In this document: in pieces, positions 60,202 through 64,000 of the stretch
Layout of the letters: every line of letters begins with the position of its first letter
Numbering within the stretch: position 1 is the stretch's first letter
Origin: Streptomyces sp. NBC_01317
GTDB taxonomy: Bacteria > Actinomycetota > Actinomycetes > Streptomycetales > Streptomycetaceae
DNA: 64,000 nucleotides
Reading direction: 5' to 3'
NCBI RefSeq assembly: GCF_035961655.1
Contig: NZ_CP108393.1
Span: 248,001 to 312,000 of the forward strand
Notes under the pieces: generated by a model
What the model was told of the DNA's origin: nothing
Databases searched by the model: none
What the model saw: only the letters and a program-made list of their open reading frames with translations
Made by a program: the position numbers and the translations under genes

Positions 60202-61784
60202 GCGACGGTCACCCCCTCGAACCGCTGAACGACGGTGTACGCGGGGATCTCCGACACCTTGGTGTTGCGCGCCAGGATCCGCGGCACGGTGTAGAGGAAG
60301 ACGTTCGGCATGGTCCGTACCGCGATGCCGGTGGCTTTCCGGAGAACGGCCGGGTAGTCGGCCGAGTCGAGCGGCGTACGGCGCACCACGTCGAGGGCCT
60401 TCTCCAGCTCGGGCGAGACGGTACGCCCCGGGTTCATCAGGCCCTCCTTGCCGAAGAGCACCTGGAAGGCCTGCGTCGCGGAGTCCCGCCCGGCGAACTG
60501 GTCGACGAAGAGCGCCTTGCTCCGCTGGATGTAGACGAGTTGGGTCGCCTGCGTCTGCGGGACGGTGTCGATCGTGACGTTGATGCCGACCTTCTTGAGC
60601 TGCGCCTGGATCAGTTCCGGCACCCCCTCGGGGGTGGACGTGGAGAGGGTCAGGTCGAGCCCGCCGGCGTGACCGGCCTTGGCCAGCAGCTGCTTGGCCT
60701 TCTCGGGGTCGTACGGGAAGAGCTTGTCGAGCGCGTCGTCGTGACCGGCGTACCCCTGGGGGAAGGGCTGGACAGTGACCTCGCCGTGCCCGAAGGCCGC
60801 GGTCTTGAGCAACTCCTGCCGGTCGATGGCGTATTTGATGGCCAGCGCGACATCGGGGTCGTCGTCGAAGGGCGCCTTGCCGAGGTTGAGGTCGAGGACG
60901 GCGACCACCATGGAGGGGATGACCTGGACCTCCAGGCCCGCGGCCTTGGCGGCCTCGACCTGACTGCCGGGAATCTGGGCGACGTTGTACTGCCCGGAGG
61001 TGAGCGCGGCGACAACCGTGGACGCTTCGGGGAGCGGATAGATCTCGAAGTTCTCGATCTTGATGTGGCCCGCGTCCCAGTACGTGGGGTTGCGGCGCAG
61101 CACGGCCTTGGCGTTCTGGACGTACGAGACCAGGGTGTAAGGACCGGATCCGGCGGGCTTGGTGGCGATGCCCGCGGCGTCGCTCTCGAAGACCTCGGGG
61201 TTGACGATCATGCCGGTCTTGCCCGCGAGGAGGGCCGGGACCTGGAAGTCCGGTGCGGCGAGGGTCAGCCGTACGGTGCCGGGGTCGACGGCGGTGACGT
61301 CCTTGACGCCGACGAGCTGGGAGGCGACCAGCGACTTCGCGTAGTCACGGCCGCGTTCGAGGCTCTTCTTCACGGCGGTGGCGTCGATGGGGGTCCCGTC
61401 GCTGAACTTCTGCCCCTCGCGCAGGGTGAAGGTGACGACCGTGCCGTCCGCGTTGTACTTCCAGGAGGTGGCGAGCGCCGGGACGGCCTTGCCGGTGAGG
61501 TCGAGCTTGGTCAGTCCCGCGTACACGAGCGAGAGGGAGTGCACGTCCCAGCCGGCGGACGAGGTGACCGGGTCCCACGAAGTGGGCAGCGACCAGCCCC
61601 ACTTGAGGGTGGCGGTCCGGCCACCGGCGGTCGAGGCGGACCCTCCGCCGCAGGCGGTGAGGGCCAGCGCCGCGCCGGCGCCGAGCGAGAGCCCGAGGAA
61701 GGACCGCCGCCCGAGACCGGGGCGGGACGGAGTTCCGGGCAGCGAAGGGGCGTTGCTGCTGGTGGAGGGGCGGAGGATCGGCAT
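60198..61784 (-). CDS. ABC transporter substrate-binding lipoprotein (peptide/nickel family)
   Basis: A 528-aa SBP_bac_5 protein. The N-terminus contains the twin-arginine motif GRRSFLGLSLG followed by a lipobox LTAC, so it is predicted to be TAT-exported and lipidated. The mature domain has LKWGWSLPTSWDPVTSS, LVYAGLTKLD, TFTLREGQKFSDGTPIDATAVKK, GSGPYTLVSYVQN and the DPDVALAIKYAIDRQELL block of the family. It is the first structural gene of the organosulfur operon; its ligand is probably an organic sulfur compound or peptide conjugate rather than a plain sulfonate, because the transporter is not SsuABC-like (inference). ATG 61784 follows AAGGTGG. About 545 bp of untranslated leader separates it from the leader peptide. 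Confidence 0.92.
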   Translation of the reverse strand: MPILRPSTSSNAPSLPGTPSRPGLGRRSFLGLSLGAGAALALTACGGGSASTAGGRTATLKWGWSLPTSWDPVTSSAGWDVHSLSLVYAGLTKLDLTGKAVPALATSWKYNADGTVVTFTLREGQKFSDGTPIDATAVKKSLERGRDYAKSLVASQLVGVKDVTAVDPGTVRLTLAAPDFQVPALLAGKTGMIVNPEVFESDAAGIATKPAGSGPYTLVSYVQNAKAVLRRNPTYWDAGHIKIENFEIYPLPEASTVVAALTSGQYNVAQIPGSQVEAAKAAGLEVQVIPSMVVAVLDLNLGKAPFDDDPDVALAIKYAIDRQELLKTAAFGHGEVTVQPFPQGYAGHDDALDKLFPYDPEKAKQLLAKAGHAGGLDLTLSTSTPEGVPELIQAQLKKVGINVTIDTVPQTQATQLVYIQRSKALFVDQFAGRDSATQAFQVLFGKEGLMNPGRTVSPELEKALDVVRRTPLDSADYPAVLRKATGIAVRTMPNVFLYTVPRILARNTKVSEIPAYTVVQRFEGVTVA

Positions 61785-62328
61785 GGGAGCGCCACCTTTC
61801 TCGGCCGTACCGGAGCGTTCGGGTACGCGGGCGGGCCTGGACGCCCGGTCGGGCGGCCCGGACAGAGCGGGACAAGGACACGGAGGACACAGAGGAACGC
61901 AGAGCGAAGCAGTCAGGAGCAAGCCGCGAGAAGGCCGGGGCCGGCGAGGAGACAGGCGTCAACAACGGTGTGGGCGCGGGGGTGTTGGGGGATCGGCGCG
62001 GGGCACCGGAGTCGGGAGCGGGGCGGCTCGGCCCCTAGGCGCGGGAGGTTTCGCGGGTGTACGGCGCCGACCGCCGCGGCACTGGGACGGGGCGACGCCG
62101 GGAACTCCGGTCGCGGAGTAGCGGCGAGTGGGAAGAGAGCGCTCCCGGCCGGGTACGGCCCCCGGGGGCACCGCCGTCGCGGTGCGGGGAGGGAACGGGC
62201 CACGGTCTGTCCGGCGGGGTCCGTCCGGCGGATCCCCCACGGATCAGCTCACGGCTGGTCCGCCGGACGGGCCCGGGCAGGGCCGGAGTGCCGAAGGCCT
62301 CACGCGGTGTGCCGGTTCGGCGGTCGGG
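61785..62328 (-). promoter_or_regulatory. Long untranslated leader with competing hairpins
   Basis: No gene is supported. Within it CCGTCCGGCGGA (62221-62232) pairs perfectly with TCCGCCGGACGG (62259-62270). A second copy of GTCCGGCGG (62209-62217) can compete for the same partner. In the minus-strand RNA the partner is made first, then the two competitors, as expected of an attenuator read after the leader peptide. Confidence 0.45.
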
Positions 62329-62403
62329 TCAGCGACAGAGGGCGCTGGAAGTGCGCCGGTAATCCACGTAGCGGCAGACCACACCGGGGTGCATCGAATG
62401 CAT
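62329..62403 (-). CDS. Cysteine-containing leader peptide of the organosulfur operon
   Basis: A 24-codon frame (or 21 from a second ATG at 62394) ending in RYVDYRRTSSALCR. Two Cys codons occur, one mid-peptide (VVCR) and one next to the stop (LCR). The motif R-[HY]-V-D-x-x-R-x-S-S-A-x-C resembles short leader peptides found upstream of actinobacterial sulfur-metabolism operons (recalled, not searched). The ATG at 62403 falls about 7 nt past the candidate -10 (62415-62410), so it is probably leaderless; no ribosome site precedes it. Likely role: ribosome stalling at Cys codons when cysteine is scarce lets transcription continue into the transporter genes. Confidence 0.65.
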   Translation of the reverse strand: MHSMHPGVVCRYVDYRRTSSALCR

Positions 62404-62409
62404 GCCCGT

Positions 62410-62462
62410 ATCCTCACGGCCCGGCGCCCGACTGTCAATGGACACCTCCAGGTGTCTCATTG
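62410..62462 (-). promoter_or_regulatory. Promoter with overlapping dyad operator
   Basis: On the minus strand TTGACA (62438-62433), 17 nt, then GAGGAT (62415-62410). Just upstream is the dyad GACACCT-CC-AGGTGTC (62441-62456), extending imperfectly to CAATG/CATTG at 62436-62462. The dyad abuts the -35 and is a candidate site for the neighbouring Rrf2 regulator. Confidence 0.6.
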
Positions 62463-62490
62463 GACGAGACCCTGACGACCTGCGGTTTCG

Positions 62491-63402
62491 TCAGCCGCGC
62501 GGGCGGATTTCCGTGGGATGCAGCCACAGGGGGCCGTTGCCCGTGTCGACGCGTACGGCGTCCTTCGGAGGCTCCGACTCACGGGTGAGCAGGGCGAGTT
62601 CGGGACCGGTCAGGGTGCGCCAGCGCTCCAGTGCCTCCCGGGCGGGGAGTTGTACGGGAGGGGCCGGCGCGGCCGTGCCCGCGGCGGAGCGGGCCGCTTC
62701 CAGATAGGTCTCCACGGGACGCCATCCCGGGACACACACCCGGCCTCCTGGGCCGTCGAAGACCAGGGTCGGCAGGGCGTAACGGCGGTGGTCCCCCACC
62801 TCCTTGGCCCGGCCCGGGTGCGGGCCCGGCGCGTCCAGATCCACCACTTCGGGCAGCGGGCGCCGGGTCTCCGCCCAGTCAGCGCGGACCGCGTCCCGGG
62901 TCGCCGGGGCGGCCGCGTCGTCCCGCAGCCGGTCCGTGTCGAGTCCGGGAACGCCCTGTACGGCGGCGAGGACACCGTCCGGCGTGTCGGCGGGGGCGCC
63001 GAGGACGAACATGGTCTCGCGCAGCCGCCGCAGGACCCGTTCGGCGACCTCGGGCCCCTGCGCCTGCGCCGCCTTGGCGGCGAGCGACGCCGGCCAGCTG
63101 CTGCGGGCCACGCGGCGCAGCCGTGGCGCGTACGGCGCCCCGGTGTGGGCGCCGACCTCGTGGGTGAACCGTTCGTACCACCGCGCCTCGGCATCCGGAT
63201 CGGGCGCGGGATCGTCATCGTCGTCGAAGAGGATGCCGAAAACCCGGCGCCACCGCACGCCGTCGCCCCACTGGTGCCCGAGCCGCAGCCTGAGCAGGCG
63301 GAAGACGGGCTCGGAGCCCCAGGCCCAGGGGCAGACCGGATCGGTGAACTCGGTGATGTCCAGGGCCGGCCGGTACGCGCCCCCGGGCGCGGGCGGGGTC
63401 AT
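62491..63402 (-). CDS. DsbA/FrnE-like thioredoxin-fold protein
   Basis: A 303-aa protein with a DsbA-type thioredoxin fold and helical insert: DITEFTDPVCPWAWGSEPVFRLL at the N-terminus, a helical middle (RETMFVLGAPADTPDGVLAAV), the cis-Pro region YALPTLVFDG, and a C-terminal extension of about 70 residues. The active site is CPWA, with only one Cys where FrnE proteins have CPWC, so it is more like glutathione-S-transferase-kappa or single-Cys reductases using a low-molecular-weight thiol such as mycothiol (inference). It overlaps the Rrf2 gene by ATGA, so the pair is coupled. Confidence 0.82.
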   Translation of the reverse strand: MTPPAPGGAYRPALDITEFTDPVCPWAWGSEPVFRLLRLRLGHQWGDGVRWRRVFGILFDDDDDPAPDPDAEARWYERFTHEVGAHTGAPYAPRLRRVARSSWPASLAAKAAQAQGPEVAERVLRRLRETMFVLGAPADTPDGVLAAVQGVPGLDTDRLRDDAAAPATRDAVRADWAETRRPLPEVVDLDAPGPHPGRAKEVGDHRRYALPTLVFDGPGGRVCVPGWRPVETYLEAARSAAGTAAPAPPVQLPAREALERWRTLTGPELALLTRESEPPKDAVRVDTGNGPLWLHPTEIRPRG

Positions 63403-63959
63403 GCGGGAACGGCCGCGGGACGGGCCGACGGCATGTCACGTACGTCCTCGGCCCCGGACCGGCCCGACGGCACGTCACGCACATCCTCAGCCCCGGACCG
63501 GCCCGACGGCACGTCACGCACATCCTCAGCCGCGGACCGGCCCGACGGCACACCACTCACCTCCTCGGCCGCCAGCTGGGCGATGCTCGTGCCGCCCAGC
63601 ACCGCCCGCGCGGCGGCCTCGACCGCACGCCACAGGTCCGGCAGCGTCCCGGCGGCGCCCGGGTACCCGAGATCGCCGGGGCGCTCGCCCCGTACGGTGA
63701 GGAACTCCCCGTCGACCGCCGTCATCACCTCGGCCACACTGATCGCGGCCGCGTCCCTGCCGATCCAGTAACCGCCCTCGCACCCCCGCTGGCTGCGCAC
63801 CAGACCCGCCTGCCGCAGGTCGCGGAAGACGGACTTGAGGAAGCGGAACGGGATGTCCTGGGAGGACGCGATGGACTCACAGGTGAGGGGCCGCCCGCTG
63901 TCGGCGGCCAGCTCCACGAGCGCCCGCACCGCGTAGTCCGCCTTCGCCGATATCTGCAT
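63399..63959 (-). CDS. Rrf2-family transcriptional regulator with repeated C-terminus
   Basis: A 186-aa Rrf2 protein: winged helix MQISAKADYAVRALVELA, CESIASSQDIPFRFLKSVFRDLRQAGLVRSQRG, GGYWIGRDAAAISVAEVM. It lacks the three-Cys Fe-S cluster of IscR (only Cys27 and Cys60, both in the DNA-binding domain), which fits CymR-like cysteine-metabolism regulators better. Residues 137-180 are a 13-residue tandem repeat (VPSGRSGAEDVRD and variants). ATG 63959 follows GGGGAGA; an earlier in-frame ATG at 63992 is possible. It is the first gene of the block and likely controls the dyad promoter at 62410-62462. Confidence 0.87.
   Translation of the reverse strand: MQISAKADYAVRALVELAADSGRPLTCESIASSQDIPFRFLKSVFRDLRQAGLVRSQRGCEGGYWIGRDAAAISVAEVMTAVDGEFLTVRGERPGDLGYPGAAGTLPDLWRAVEAAARAVLGGTSIAQLAAEEVSGVPSGRSAAEDVRDVPSGRSGAEDVRDVPSGRSGAEDVRDMPSARPAAVPA
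63420..63551. repeat. 39-bp tandem repeat at the 3' end of the Rrf2 gene
   Basis: About three units of 39 nt encode VPSGRSGAEDVRD with a few changes; the repeat ends within about 20 nt of the stop codon. Confidence 0.85.
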
Positions 63960-64000
63960 CCGTACCGTCTCCCCGTAGCGTGCCGAGTCCACCGAGCACC

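Noticed and set aside
62131..62146. GAGAGCGCTCCC resembling a CebR/LacI operator in the organosulfur leader.
   Set aside because: Only one half-site matches; the palindrome is imperfect and lies well inside the transcript leader.

Overview
This is a very GC-rich, densely coded stretch of chromosome typical of Streptomyces. Support for that comes from the CebR-type cellobiose operon with its textbook operator, rare TTA leucine codons confined to a few genes, leaderless starts, GTG starts, roadblock proteins and a modular NRPS locus. No rRNA, tRNA, IS element or CRISPR array was seen.

Region 1 (1-7.5 kb): the end of an FAD oxidoreductase, a secreted SGNH hydrolase, a histidine-decarboxylase-like PLP enzyme, and a protein that joins four EF-hand motifs to a complete methylglyoxal synthase domain. 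A secreted S53 (sedolisin) protease follows, convergent, across a 15-bp terminator stem.

Region 2 (7.7-14 kb): the cellobiose/cellotriose uptake system, bglC-cebG-cebF-cebE on the minus strand with divergent cebR. A perfect TGGGAGCGCTCCCA operator lies between cebE and cebR.

Region 3 (14-23.8 kb): three roadblock/LC7 proteins with a DUF4388-like protein, an SDR with a MerR-style promoter, an alpha/beta hydrolase with a Cys nucleophile, a coupled DUF1996-DUF305 secreted pair, a PAS-GAF-SpoIIE phosphatase and an NTF2-like protein.

Region 4 (23.8-46.6 kb): a compact NRPS locus, mbtH-nrpsA-nrpsB. It has six modules: C-A-T, C-A-T, C-A-T, C-A-T-E, then C-A-T, C-A-T-R. The binding-pocket codes read by eye suggest aliphatic / Gln-like / aliphatic / D-Gln-like / aliphatic / Phe with reductive release, so a hexapeptide aldehyde (or alcohol, or cyclic imine). 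TTA codons in both NRPS genes predict bldA control.

Region 5 (47.1-64 kb): a long minus-strand operon for organosulfur use. It encodes a peptide-type ABC transporter (SBP, two permeases, two ATPases), two SsuD-like flavin monooxygenases, a molybdopterin S/N-oxide reductase, an acyl-CoA-dehydrogenase-like monooxygenase, a hydrolase and a flavin reductase, and ends at a clear terminator. Upstream are a predicted leaderless cysteine-containing leader peptide, competing hairpins, a promoter with a dyad operator, and an Rrf2 regulator paired with a DsbA/FrnE-like protein.

A theme across the window is short tandem repeats at the 3' ends of genes. They range from arrays sitting on stop codons (cebE, SDR) to coding extensions (Rrf2 protein, acyl-CoA-dehydrogenase-like protein). 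The extreme case is a roughly 430-residue low-complexity tail on an ABC permease.
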